This document shows, piece after piece, positions 5,792-12,806 of a stretch of 13,232 nt of DNA. Each line of letters begins with the position of its first letter. Positions within the stretch are counted from its first letter, which is position 1. The DNA is from an uncultured Fenollaria sp. GTDB taxonomy: Bacteria; Bacillota; Clostridia; Tissierellales; Peptoniphilaceae. The stretch is taken from positions 1 through 13,232 of the forward strand of contig NZ_CAKPYL010000042.1 of the NCBI RefSeq assembly GCF_934202865.1, read 5' to 3'. The notes under the pieces were generated by a model. The model saw nothing but the letters and a program-made list of their open reading frames with translations, had not been told where the DNA came from and searched no databases. The position numbers and the translations under genes are program-made.

Positions 5792-7684
5792 ATGCAAAGA
5801 AGAGAAAAAACATATATTAGAGGCACGTTCGATGCAGTCGTAGTCGGCGCTGGACACGCTGGATGCGAGGCGGCGCTTGCACTTAGCCGCCTTGGCAAGA
5901 AAACCGCTGTCATCACCATCAGCCTCGACGCAATCGCTGCGATGAGCTGCAATCCTAACATTGGCGGCACTGGCAAGGGTCACCTCGTTCGTGAGATTGA
6001 CGCCCTTGGCGGCGAGATGGCGAAAAACATCGACAAAACCTACATTCAGTCGCGTATGCTGAACACCTCAAAAGGCCCAGCCGTGCACTCTTTGCGCGTT
6101 CAGGCCGATAAGCAGGCCTACCACCGCGCGATGAAAAAGACGCTTGAAAACGAGCCGAATTTAACCATTATCCAAGGCGAAGTGGACGAAGTCATTTTCG
6201 ATGATAATGGCGCAGCCACTGGCGTCCGCATGACTACAGGCGCTGTACTTGAGGCGAAGGCAGTCATTTTGGCGACAGGCACTTACCTTAAAGGAAGAAT
6301 ATTTGAGGGCGAGCTAAATTACGAATCGGGCCCCGATGGCCGCTTCCCTGCTCGCTATTTGTCTGAATCGTTAAATGAGAATGGCATTGAGCTAAGAAGA
6401 ATGAAGACAGGAACACCAGCCAGAGTCCACCTGCGTAGCATTGACACGTCAAAGATGGCAGTCCAAGAGGGCGACAAAACAATAGTCCCCTTCTCATTTA
6501 TGAATGAGGCGGAAGCCATTCTCAAAGATCAGGCTGTTTGTTACCTAACATACACTACTAAGCCAATGCACGAATACATTTTGGCGCACATGGACCGCTC
6601 GGCGAGGACGCTTGGCGACATAACCGGCGAAGGACCGCGCTATTGCCCAAGTATAGAGGATAAAGTGCTTCGTTTTAAGGACAAGGATCAGCACCAAGTT
6701 TTCATCGAGCCGGAGGGCACAGACACTGATGAAATGTACATCCAAGGCGTTTCGACGGCGCTGCCTGAGGAGATGCAAGTCGAGATGTATAGGATGATTG
6801 AGGGGCTTGAGCACTCCGAGATTATGAGGAGCGCCTACGCGATTGAGTATGACGCGATCGACCCCACTTCCCTAAAGCTTAGCCTCGAGTCCAAAAAGCA
6901 TGAAAATTTATTTTTCGCGGGCCAAATCAATGGTTCGTCCGGTTACGAAGAGGCTGCCGCACAAGGCATCATGGCTGGCATCAACTGCTATCTAAAGCTT
7001 GAGGGCAAGGATCCCTTCATTATCAAGCGTAGCGAGGGCTACATCGGCGTTTTGATCGACGACCTCGTTACGAAAGGCACAAACGAGCCGTATCGTATGA
7101 TGACGAGCCGCTGTGAATATAGGCTAAGTCTAAGGCAAGACAACGCTGATATGCGTCTTACTGAATATGCTTATAGGATAGGCCTCGCATCCGAAGAGCG
7201 TTATAATCGCATGCTAGCGAAAAAAGCACGTATCGATGGTGAGCTTGAAAAATTGAGAGCCAAATCAATAGGCCCTAAGGAAGAGACAAATGCTTACCTT
7301 GAAAGCCTTGGCACGACTGGACTAAAGACAGCAGTCACACTTGAGGAGCTGCTACGTCGCCCAGAGATACATTACAGCGACCTCGCTAAGTTTATGGACC
7401 TAGCCTTGGATAAGCCGGACGAAATACTTGAGCTCGAAACAATCGTCAAGTACGACGGTTACATCAAGAAGCAAAATAAAGAGATAGAGAACTTTTTGAA
7501 GATGGAAGAGCGCTCCTTGAAGGACTTTAATTATAGCCTCGTTAAGGGCTTAAAGACCGAAGCCAAGGAAAAGCTCGAAAAGTTTAGGCCGTCAAACCTT
7601 GGCCAAGCCTCGAGAATCAGCGGCGTTACCCCAGCCGACATCAACAACATCATTATATATATGGAAGTAAATAAACGCAAATGA
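5792..7684 (+). CDS. mnmG: tRNA uridine-5-carboxymethylaminomethyl modification enzyme MnmG (GidA)
   Basis: This 630-residue FAD enzyme is the partner of MnmE in the synthesis of (carboxymethyl)aminomethyl-uridine at tRNA position 34. The FAD-binding Rossmann motif is GAGHAG at 19-24. The active-site cysteine region is MSCNPNIGG (C53). The first GidA signature is GPRYCPSIEDK with the second redox cysteine, around residue 280, and the second signature is AGQINGSSGYEEAAAQG from about residue 376. Full length for the family. A GGAAG site lies upstream and the last four bases overlap the next ATG (ATGA). The codons are rich in GGC and GAC, which sets these core genes apart from the AT-rich nuclease at the left edge. 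Confidence 0.98.
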   Translation: MQRREKTYIRGTFDAVVVGAGHAGCEAALALSRLGKKTAVITISLDAIAAMSCNPNIGGTGKGHLVREIDALGGEMAKNIDKTYIQSRMLNTSKGPAVHSLRVQADKQAYHRAMKKTLENEPNLTIIQGEVDEVIFDDNGAATGVRMTTGAVLEAKAVILATGTYLKGRIFEGELNYESGPDGRFPARYLSESLNENGIELRRMKTGTPARVHLRSIDTSKMAVQEGDKTIVPFSFMNEAEAILKDQAVCYLTYTTKPMHEYILAHMDRSARTLGDITGEGPRYCPSIEDKVLRFKDKDQHQVFIEPEGTDTDEMYIQGVSTALPEEMQVEMYRMIEGLEHSEIMRSAYAIEYDAIDPTSLKLSLESKKHENLFFAGQINGSSGYEEAAAQGIMAGINCYLKLEGKDPFIIKRSEGYIGVLIDDLVTKGTNEPYRMMTSRCEYRLSLRQDNADMRLTEYAYRIGLASEERYNRMLAKKARIDGELEKLRAKSIGPKEETNAYLESLGTTGLKTAVTLEELLRRPEIHYSDLAKFMDLALDKPDEILELETIVKYDGYIKKQNKEIENFLKMEERSLKDFNYSLVKGLKTEAKEKLEKFRPSNLGQASRISGVTPADINNIIIYMEVNKRK

Positions 7685-8478
7685 TTTATTTAATAATTGC
7701 AATCGCCGTGCTAATGGCAGCCGCCCTACTCATGTGGAAGAAAAAACTAATCGTGAGTGAATATACAGTAAAGGCTCCCATGGATATGGATTTGCTTATT
7801 TTATCAGATTTGCACTCGATGGACTTTGGCGAAAATCAAAGAGAGCTCTTAGATATGGTGGACGCACTTCCCTTTGATGCCATCTTAATGCCAGGTGACA
7901 TCTTTGACGATAAAGTAGATGACACGAAAGGCTATGAATTTATAGAAGGCATCAAGAAATACAGTTGCTACTACATTTTAGGCAATAACGAGATTATCTC
8001 CGGCAAGGCCGAGCTACACATGAAGGAGCTTCACTCAATGGGGATCACAGTCTTGGATGATGGCAAAGCCATTTACAAAGCTGACGACAAACAGGTTGAA
8101 ATTTGGGGCTTTAGAGACAGGCACCCTTGGCGTATGAAGGACTACGCGGCGCATGTGGCTAAGAGGCTCGATGCGGATACGGATTTTAATGATTATCGCA
8201 TCGTTCTCTCGCATAAGCCATTAACAAGGGATCAGTTCAAGGACATAAACGCGGATTTGATTATCGCTGGCCATGCGCATGGCGGTCAGTGGCGCCTACC
8301 TCCTGTGAATAACGGAGTTTTTGCGCCGAACCAAGGACTATTTCCAAAGTACGCTGGCGGCGTATATGAGGCGAACGGCAGATTTGAAGTCGTTTCGAGA
8401 GGCCTCGCGCGCGGACTAAAGCTCGTGCCGCGGCTAAACAACCCGCCCGAGATAGTTTTACTACACTTAAGAAAATAA
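7681..8478 (+). CDS. Membrane-anchored calcineurin-like metallophosphoesterase
   Basis: This 265-residue protein begins with one hydrophobic helix (about residues 1-19) and a KKK stop-transfer patch, so the enzyme domain probably faces the cytoplasm or surface from a membrane anchor. The two-metal phosphoesterase motifs appear in order: D43-L-H45, GDIFDD (D73), GNNE (101-104), SHKP (H178) and GHAHGGQWRLP (H198, H200). It resembles the YkuE/YaeI group, but the substrate is unknown. The usual GN(H/D)(E/D) motif reads GNNE, so the residue after the metal-binding asparagine is Asn rather than His or Asp. The start overlaps mnmG by 4 nt, so the two are coupled. The parS palindrome overlaps its stop codon. 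Confidence 0.88.
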   Translation: MIYLIIAIAVLMAAALLMWKKKLIVSEYTVKAPMDMDLLILSDLHSMDFGENQRELLDMVDALPFDAILMPGDIFDDKVDDTKGYEFIEGIKKYSCYYILGNNEIISGKAELHMKELHSMGITVLDDGKAIYKADDKQVEIWGFRDRHPWRMKDYAAHVAKRLDADTDFNDYRIVLSHKPLTRDQFKDINADLIIAGHAHGGQWRLPPVNNGVFAPNQGLFPKYAGGVYEANGRFEVVSRGLARGLKLVPRLNNPPEIVLLHLRK

Positions 8479-8496
8479 TGTTCCACGTGGAACATT
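8477..8496. promoter_or_regulatory. parS site 1 (ParB-binding palindrome)
   Basis: AATGTTCCACGTGGAACATT is a perfect 20-bp palindrome whose inner 16 bp (8479-8494) match the bacterial parS consensus TGTTNCACGTGNAACA. It lies between the metallophosphoesterase and rsmG, overlapping the stop codon of the former and ending 13 nt before the rsmG ATG. ParA and ParB are encoded 1.5 kb downstream. Confidence 0.93.
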
Positions 8497-8509
8497 TGAA
8501 AGGATAAAT

Positions 8510-9211
8510 ATGCTACAAAGTTATTTGAATGAGATTAATATAAACGCTACAGAGGGGCAAATTGCTGAGCTTGAGCGCTTCAAGGACTTGCTCGTGGAGA
8601 AAAACAAGGTCATGAACCTAACTGGCATCACCGAGTCAGACGAGGTAGACAGGCTCCACTTCACCGACAGCGCCTACCCTCTTACACTGCCAGAGCTAAA
8701 AAATGCGAAGAAGATAATAGACGTCGGTACAGGCGCCGGCTTCCCTGGCGTAGTCTTGAAAATATTAGCGCCAGAAAAAGAAATTTTACTCAACGATAGT
8801 TTACTTAAGAGATTAAAATTCTTGGACGAAGTGATTATGGATTTGGATTTAAAAGATATAGAGACAGTTCACGCAAGAAGCGAAGACCTTGCCCACGTTA
8901 ATGGCCATCGCGAAGCATACGACGTCGCCATATCAAGAGCAGTCGCTCGCCTAGCCACACTTACAGAGTATATGCTCGGCTTTGTGAAAATCGGTGGATA
9001 TATGCTTTCAATGAAGAGCGGCGATATAGATGAAGAAGCTATGGAGGCAAAGAAAGCTATAGAAGTTCTTGGCGGTGAAATAGTTGATATTCATAAATAT
9101 AGATTGTTTGATGAGTTTGATAGATCGATAGTGGTGGTGAAAAAAGTTAAGGCGACACCAAAGAAGTATCCGAGAGGAAAGAATTTGGCAAAAAGCTCAC
9201 CAATTATCTAG
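8510..9211 (+). CDS. rsmG: 16S rRNA (guanine-N7) methyltransferase RsmG (GidB)
   Basis: RsmG methylates N7 of a 16S rRNA guanine near the 530 loop (G527 in Escherichia coli), using S-adenosylmethionine. The 233-residue protein has the family's N-terminal helix region (VMNLTGI at 34-40, HFTDS at 50-54), the SAM-binding loop DVGTGAGFPG at 71-80, the SRAVA block and the C-terminal TPKKYPRG. The ATG at 8510 follows an AAAGGA site at 8499-8504. parS site 1 lies directly before this ribosome site, so ParB binding or spreading might influence it, which is inference. A hairpin-rich element starts at its stop codon and a terminator follows at 9351. Confidence 0.97.
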   Translation: MLQSYLNEININATEGQIAELERFKDLLVEKNKVMNLTGITESDEVDRLHFTDSAYPLTLPELKNAKKIIDVGTGAGFPGVVLKILAPEKEILLNDSLLKRLKFLDEVIMDLDLKDIETVHARSEDLAHVNGHREAYDVAISRAVARLATLTEYMLGFVKIGGYMLSMKSGDIDEEAMEAKKAIEVLGGEIVDIHKYRLFDEFDRSIVVVKKVKATPKKYPRGKNLAKSSPII

Positions 9212-9312
9212 TTCGCATTCAAATTGCGCCTAAGGCTCGTTCAATTCGCCTTAGCCAGCATAGCGCAAAGGTTCTTGTCCGTTAGGACGAGGTTCTTCTT
9301 TGATTTGCGAAC
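9211..9312 (+). repeat. Multi-hairpin repeat element after rsmG (copy 1)
   Basis: Starting on the last base of the rsmG stop, the outer arms GTTCGCATTCAAA (9211-9223) and TTTGATTTGCGAAC (9299-9312) are an imperfect inverted repeat. Inside, TTGCGC pairs with GCGCAA (9224-9229/9263-9268), CTAAGGC with GCCTTAG (9230-9236/9248-9254) and GTCC with GGAC (9277-9280/9285-9288). AGGTTCTT occurs twice. The first 31 bases recur at 12543-12573 with one change. It folds like a branched RNA or a palindromic DNA repeat; no tRNA features are present. Confidence 0.65.
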
Positions 9313-9350
9313 CAAGCTTCGTATGAATTTAATTTAGATAAAATTTTTTG

Positions 9351-9382
9351 AAGAATCACATTTGTGGTTCTTTTTCTTTTTT
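9351..9382 (+). terminator. Rho-independent terminator after rsmG
   Basis: AAGAATCAC (9351-9359) pairs with GTGGTTCTT (9364-9372), including one G-U pair, around a 4-nt loop. A long T-rich run follows. It ends the mnmE-mnmG-phosphoesterase-rsmG unit. Confidence 0.88.
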
Positions 9383-9398
9383 AGTTATATACACGATA

Positions 9399-9671
9399 TA
9401 AGAAAAGTGATTTTTCTTAAATAATACTCTTTTTTAGATCTAATATTTTTTTCTCAATCAAATAACAGAAAAGTGTTATTAACGAAGTGACGCATCTGAG
9501 CAAATTGTGAAATTTATTAGCGAAGTGAGCTGCCCGCAAAACCATCTAGTGAAGTGTAACGAAACGAATATGGTTTTGCAAGCGAACAAGCTTTTAGAAA
9601 TTTCCAATTTGGGAAGCCTAAGTCACGAGTAATACACTTTTCGTTATTCAAGTCAATCTAAATCACTTTTC
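9399..9671. repeat. Symmetrical palindromic region, about 270 bp
   Basis: GAAAAGTG occurs at 9402-9409 and 9468-9475, and its complement CACTTTTC at 9635-9642 and 9664-9671, placed as mirror pairs. In the middle, GCAAAACCAT (9536-9545) and ATGGTTTTGC (9570-9579) form a perfect 10-bp stem with a 24-nt loop. Intermediate arms also align imperfectly (AAATTGTGAAATTT at about 9501 with AGAAATTTCCAATTT at about 9596). Small perfect hairpins are nested at 9399-9419 (8-bp stem) and 9461-9480 (7-bp stem). No reading frame of note is present. It could be a decayed MITE-like element or a structured non-coding region. Confidence 0.55.
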
Positions 9672-9714
9672 GAGTATCATCTCTTAATCAAAACTATTTT
9701 ATCAGTTCAATATA

Positions 9715-9734
9715 AATGTTCCACGTGGAACATT
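9715..9734. promoter_or_regulatory. parS site 2 (ParB-binding palindrome)
   Basis: This is the same perfect 20-bp palindrome as at 8477-8496, with the 16-bp parS core at 9717-9732. It lies about 300 bp upstream of parA. The two sites bracket rsmG and are 1238 bp apart. Confidence 0.93.
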
Positions 9735-9983
9735 CCTTACAACACACTAAACAAGCCTATCGACACAGCTACCATAATCGTTCGGGCCATAGGCGAAATA
9801 TTTCCTCTTAAAAACTCACCGCACCCCATAAGACAAGATCAATTCGTCGGAAAAATTTATGCATAGGACGAAGATAAGCACGAGCTCACAGCGAAATAGT
9901 ACAAATAGTACATTGGAGCTGTGACGAGGGCGTTCGAGTTCTAGGCGAAATTTTTACAGAATTGGCTTGTCCATAAATTGCTA
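9735..9983. other. Non-coding spacer upstream of parA
   Basis: I find no gene. Several short inverted repeats are visible: GCCTAT/ATAGGC (about 9760-9796), TTCGTC/GACGAA (about 9843-9874) and TCACAGC/GCTGTGA (about 9887-9924). AGGCGAAAT occurs twice. No exact DnaA box was seen. Confidence 0.45.
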
Positions 9984-10012
9984 TTGAAATTTATCGTATA
10001 ATATGCTATTAT
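9984..10012 (+). promoter_or_regulatory. Promoter of parA-parB
   Basis: TTGAAA (9984-9989) and TATTAT (10007-10012) are 17 nt apart. A further TATAAT at 9997-10002 lacks a well-spaced -35. The transcript leader would be only about 12 nt, with an AGAGGTG ribosome site at 10020-10026. Confidence 0.65.
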
Positions 10013-10030
10013 TAAATCAGAGGTGATTTC

Positions 10031-10801
10031 ATGTCCAAAACTATTGTCATATTTAATCAAAAAGGCGGCGTCGGCAAAACAACGACAGCCATCAACCTAA
10101 GCTATGCGCTTGCGAAGCTTGGTCAGAGGGTGCTCTGCGTCGATATGGACGCTCAGTCAAACCTATCGAGTGGTCTTCTTGAAGACTACAGCGAGGCATC
10201 TTCGTCCACATACACGCTCCTTACCGACGATACAAAAGACATCAGATCACTAATAAAGCCGACTAAGCTAGATAAGCTCCACGTCATCGACTCATCGACA
10301 GACATCGCGGGCCTTGAGATCGAGCTTGCACAAAAAGGCGATTGGAAAGACATCTTAAAGCGCCGCTTGGACGAGATTAAAGGTGATTACGACTTCATCT
10401 TCATAGACTCGCCACCGTCACTTGGCATTCTTTCAATCATGAGCCTCGCAGCCGCAAACTCAGTCATCATCCCGATACAGGCCGAGTACTACGCACTTGA
10501 AGGCGTTTCAAAGCTCATTAAGACCATAGAGCTAGTCAAAGAAAATTACAATCAGTCCCTTACAATCGAAGGCGTTCTGATCACCATGTTCGACGCGAGA
10601 AATAATCTTCACACCGAAGTCTTCTCCGAAGTTCAAAACTTCTTTGGCGCGAAGCTCTACACAGCGGTCATTAACCGCAACATCCGTCTTGCAGAGGCGC
10701 CTAGCTACTCCATGAGCATTTTCGAGTACGACAAAGCCTCAAAAGGAGCCGAAAATTACATGAATCTAGCCGAAGAATTTTTACAAAAGCAAGGAAGGTG
10801 A
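10031..10801 (+). CDS. parA: Chromosome-partitioning ATPase ParA (Soj)
   Basis: The protein (256 aa) is a deviant Walker ATPase of the ParA/Soj family, which binds DNA non-specifically as an ATP dimer and, with ParB-parS, moves or organises the replication origin; Soj also controls DnaA in Bacillus. Residues 10-18 (QKGGVGKTT) carry both signature lysines, K11 and K16. VDMDAQSNLS (37-46) is the A' motif and FIFIDSPPS (122-130) the Walker B region. Length is typical of short chromosomal ParA proteins without an N-terminal HTH. It starts behind its own promoter and AGAGGTG site, 4 nt before parB. The parS sites lie upstream. Confidence 0.96.
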   Translation: MSKTIVIFNQKGGVGKTTTAINLSYALAKLGQRVLCVDMDAQSNLSSGLLEDYSEASSSTYTLLTDDTKDIRSLIKPTKLDKLHVIDSSTDIAGLEIELAQKGDWKDILKRRLDEIKGDYDFIFIDSPPSLGILSIMSLAAANSVIIPIQAEYYALEGVSKLIKTIELVKENYNQSLTIEGVLITMFDARNNLHTEVFSEVQNFFGAKLYTAVINRNIRLAEAPSYSMSIFEYDKASKGAENYMNLAEEFLQKQGR

Positions 10802-10805
10802 TTAT

Positions 10806-11642
10806 ATGGCGAAGAAACTTGGCAAGGGCCTAGGCAGCCTCTTAGGCGTTGAAAGCATCACAGAAATCACAGAAAAGTCCAAAAACGAGCTCATGGACTT
10901 GGAAATGGCAATGGTCGTGCCAACAGAAGCACAGCCGCGTCAGTCCTTTAAGGAAGATACCATCAAAGAATTAGCAGAGTCCATAGAGAAGAATGGCTTA
11001 CTTCAGCCAATAGTAGTTAGGCCCATGGCAGGAGGCAAATATCAAATAATAGCCGGCGAAAGACGTTACAGAGCCTTTAAAAAGCTTGGCAGGGCAAGTA
11101 TCCCAGCCATCGTCAGAGACTACGAAGACGAAGAAGTTGATAAGCTTCAACTCGTTGAAAACGTTCAAAGAGAGGACCTAAATCCATACGACGAGGCCAT
11201 TGCTTATTTGAAATTAAAGGAAAAGTATGGACTAAAGCAAGATGACATCGCCAAAGCAGTTGGCAAATCCCGCCCATATATCTCGAACATGACAAGACTA
11301 TTATCCTTAGAAGACGAGATACTTGAAATGCTTAAGAATGGCGAGATCACAGTATCACACGCAAAACTTATACTATCAGTCGAAACAAAAGAAGAGCGTT
11401 TAAAACTTGCTCATAAAATAAAAGACGCAGGTCTAACAGTTAAAAAGACAGAAGAAAATACACGTAAGCCAAAGAAGGCAAAGCCAGAAGACATCTACAT
11501 CAAAGACATCCGCGAGAGACTTGAGGACTTTTTATCAACAAAAGTTGCCATCAAGCACACAAAACGCGGCGGCTCCATCACCATCGATTACTACACAGAC
11601 GACGACCTAACAAGGCTTACAGACTTAATCACGGAGGATTAG
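10806..11642 (+). CDS. parB: Chromosome-partitioning CTPase/DNA-binding protein ParB (Spo0J)
   Basis: ParB binds parS, then clamps and slides on DNA in a CTP-dependent way, and stimulates ParA. The 278-residue protein begins with the basic GLGSLLG motif (8-14), which in Spo0J activates the ParA ATPase. The CTP-binding part includes PRQSF (44-48), GERRYRA (84-90) and ENVQRED (118-124). A helix-turn-helix lies at about 143-165 (LKQDDIAKAVGKSRPYISNM), and the C-terminal dimerisation domain ends with GGSITIDYYTDDDL. A spacing of 4 nt after parA and a weak AAGGTG-type site indicate one operon. The next ATG lies 1 nt after its stop, so the following gene is coupled. Confidence 0.97.
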   Translation: MAKKLGKGLGSLLGVESITEITEKSKNELMDLEMAMVVPTEAQPRQSFKEDTIKELAESIEKNGLLQPIVVRPMAGGKYQIIAGERRYRAFKKLGRASIPAIVRDYEDEEVDKLQLVENVQREDLNPYDEAIAYLKLKEKYGLKQDDIAKAVGKSRPYISNMTRLLSLEDEILEMLKNGEITVSHAKLILSVETKEERLKLAHKIKDAGLTVKKTEENTRKPKKAKPEDIYIKDIRERLEDFLSTKVAIKHTKRGGSITIDYYTDDDLTRLTDLITED

Positions 11643-11643
11643 T

Positions 11644-12537
11644 ATGGATCTACACGTATACATCGTCGACGCCTTCGCAACATGCCGCTTCGGCGGAACA
11701 CCCATCGGCGTAGTTGCCGACGCAGAAGGCCTTAAAGAAGAAGAGTACCAAATCATCGCAAACGAGCTCAGAGCCGGCCTTACAGCCTTTGCAGAGCCGG
11801 TTGACCAAGACGTTTTCAGAACCAGATACTTCACAAGTAAAACAGAACTTGAAGGCTCCGGACAAGGCGCACTTGCGCTATTCTACGTACTTACAAACCT
11901 TGGTTATATCAAAGCCATTGAGAATGGTGTCAAGCTCGTCTATGAAGTGAACAAAAATTCAAAGAAAAAAGTCTACATTTATTACAAAGACTATAAGATA
12001 GAGAATTTAGAGATAGAGGTCAGCCGTCCAGAAATTGTGAGTAGCACGCCCGATATCACCAATATGCTCAGCGCCATGAGCCTTTCAACAGCCGACATCG
12101 GCCTTGAGAATGGTCTTGATGCGAGGGCCATGGTAGTCGAAGCGGAAGAGAAGACACTCATCGTACCAATTAAGACGAGACAGGCACTTTATGGCTACAG
12201 CATAGATGAATTCAAATTCAAAGATGCAGCCAAGACCATAGGCGTGGACAACGTTCACCTGTTTAATGAAGCCGAAGATGGTTTTTATTACGTAAGGAAT
12301 TACACAAAAGACCTCGCTTTTGAAGAGGATAGCTCCTCCGCATACGCTAATGCGGCGCTGCAATACTATTTGATAAAGAATAAGCTAACGACAAAGCTCA
12401 AAGCCAAGATGCATCAGGGCGAGACCATGAATAGGCCGTCAAGAGTGCAAACGCGTTATTTAGAGGATAAGGATTCGGCGTTTATTACAGTAATGGGTAC
12501 TGCACGAATATCCCTAGACGGCATTCTAAATATTTAA
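11644..12537 (+). CDS. Divergent PhzF-fold protein, probably catalytically altered
   Basis: This 297-residue protein follows the PhzF layout: VDAFATCRFGGTPIGVV at 8-24 matches the family's VDAFxxxxFxGNPxxVV, a hydrophobic TAF block lies at 47-49, and the C-terminal motif QGETMNRPSR at about 258-267 matches QGxxMGRPS. PhzF-fold proteins are isomerases or epimerases that use an acidic residue in a (S)ETAF segment and often a CGH segment. Here those read GLTAF (leucine at 46) and GSGQGALA (71-78), so the expected Glu, Cys and His are all absent. A new substrate or a non-enzymatic role is possible. The ATG lies 1 nt after the parB stop, with GGAGG inside parB, so it is co-translated with ParB. 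Confidence 0.72.
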   Translation: MDLHVYIVDAFATCRFGGTPIGVVADAEGLKEEEYQIIANELRAGLTAFAEPVDQDVFRTRYFTSKTELEGSGQGALALFYVLTNLGYIKAIENGVKLVYEVNKNSKKKVYIYYKDYKIENLEIEVSRPEIVSSTPDITNMLSAMSLSTADIGLENGLDARAMVVEAEEKTLIVPIKTRQALYGYSIDEFKFKDAAKTIGVDNVHLFNEAEDGFYYVRNYTKDLAFEEDSSSAYANAALQYYLIKNKLTTKLKAKMHQGETMNRPSRVQTRYLEDKDSAFITVMGTARISLDGILNI

Positions 12538-12542
12538 ATGAT

Positions 12543-12582
12543 TTCGCATTCAAATTGCGCCTGAGGCTCGTTCCTTCCTCAG
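12543..12582 (+). repeat. Partial copy 2 of the hairpin element
   Basis: Bases 12543-12573 repeat 9212-9242 with one mismatch (TTCGCATTCAAATTGCGCCT shared). The hairpin CTGAGG (12561-12566)/CCTCAG (12577-12582) is kept although its loop and 3' arm differ from copy 1. The A-T pair 9232/9252 of copy 1 is a G-C pair here (12563/12580), a compensatory change. The outer closing arm is not present. Confidence 0.65.
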
Positions 12583-12806
12583 CAATGCTCGAGTACGCAT
12601 TTGTACGCTCCGCTTGCTTCGTCGGTCCACATCGTCTCATGCATCAATTTGCTCTGCAAAATCTAGATAGAGAAAATATATACAAATAATATATATACAA
12701 TAGGAAAACAAATAAAAAACTATACAAAAACAAAAATTCATACACAGTGGCTAGTCTATTATCGTGGCCCAGCCATTCCACATACAAATCATTAAGGAGG
12801 AAAATT
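12583..12806. other. AT-rich leader upstream of the cyclodeaminase gene
   Basis: No gene is seen. GTACGC is repeated around 12593-12608. From 12661 the DNA is very AT-rich, with several TATATA/TACAAT-like hexamers that could act as -10 boxes but no well-placed -35. TGGCT (12748-12752) can pair with AGCCA (12771-12775) just before the AGGAGG at 12795-12800. I see no match to a known riboswitch. Confidence 0.4.

Noticed and set aside
5653..5983. Minus-strand frames opposite the mnmE/mnmG junction
   Set aside because: They are shadows of two well-supported genes on the other strand, with no own signals or family resemblance.
9211..9312. tRNA gene
   Set aside because: The branched fold lacks a T-arm consensus, an anticodon arm of correct size and a 3' acceptor arrangement.
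12661..12806. Tetrahydrofolate or glycine riboswitch before the cyclodeaminase gene
   Set aside because: I could not match the conserved cores of either class; only a weak 5-bp hairpin is visible.
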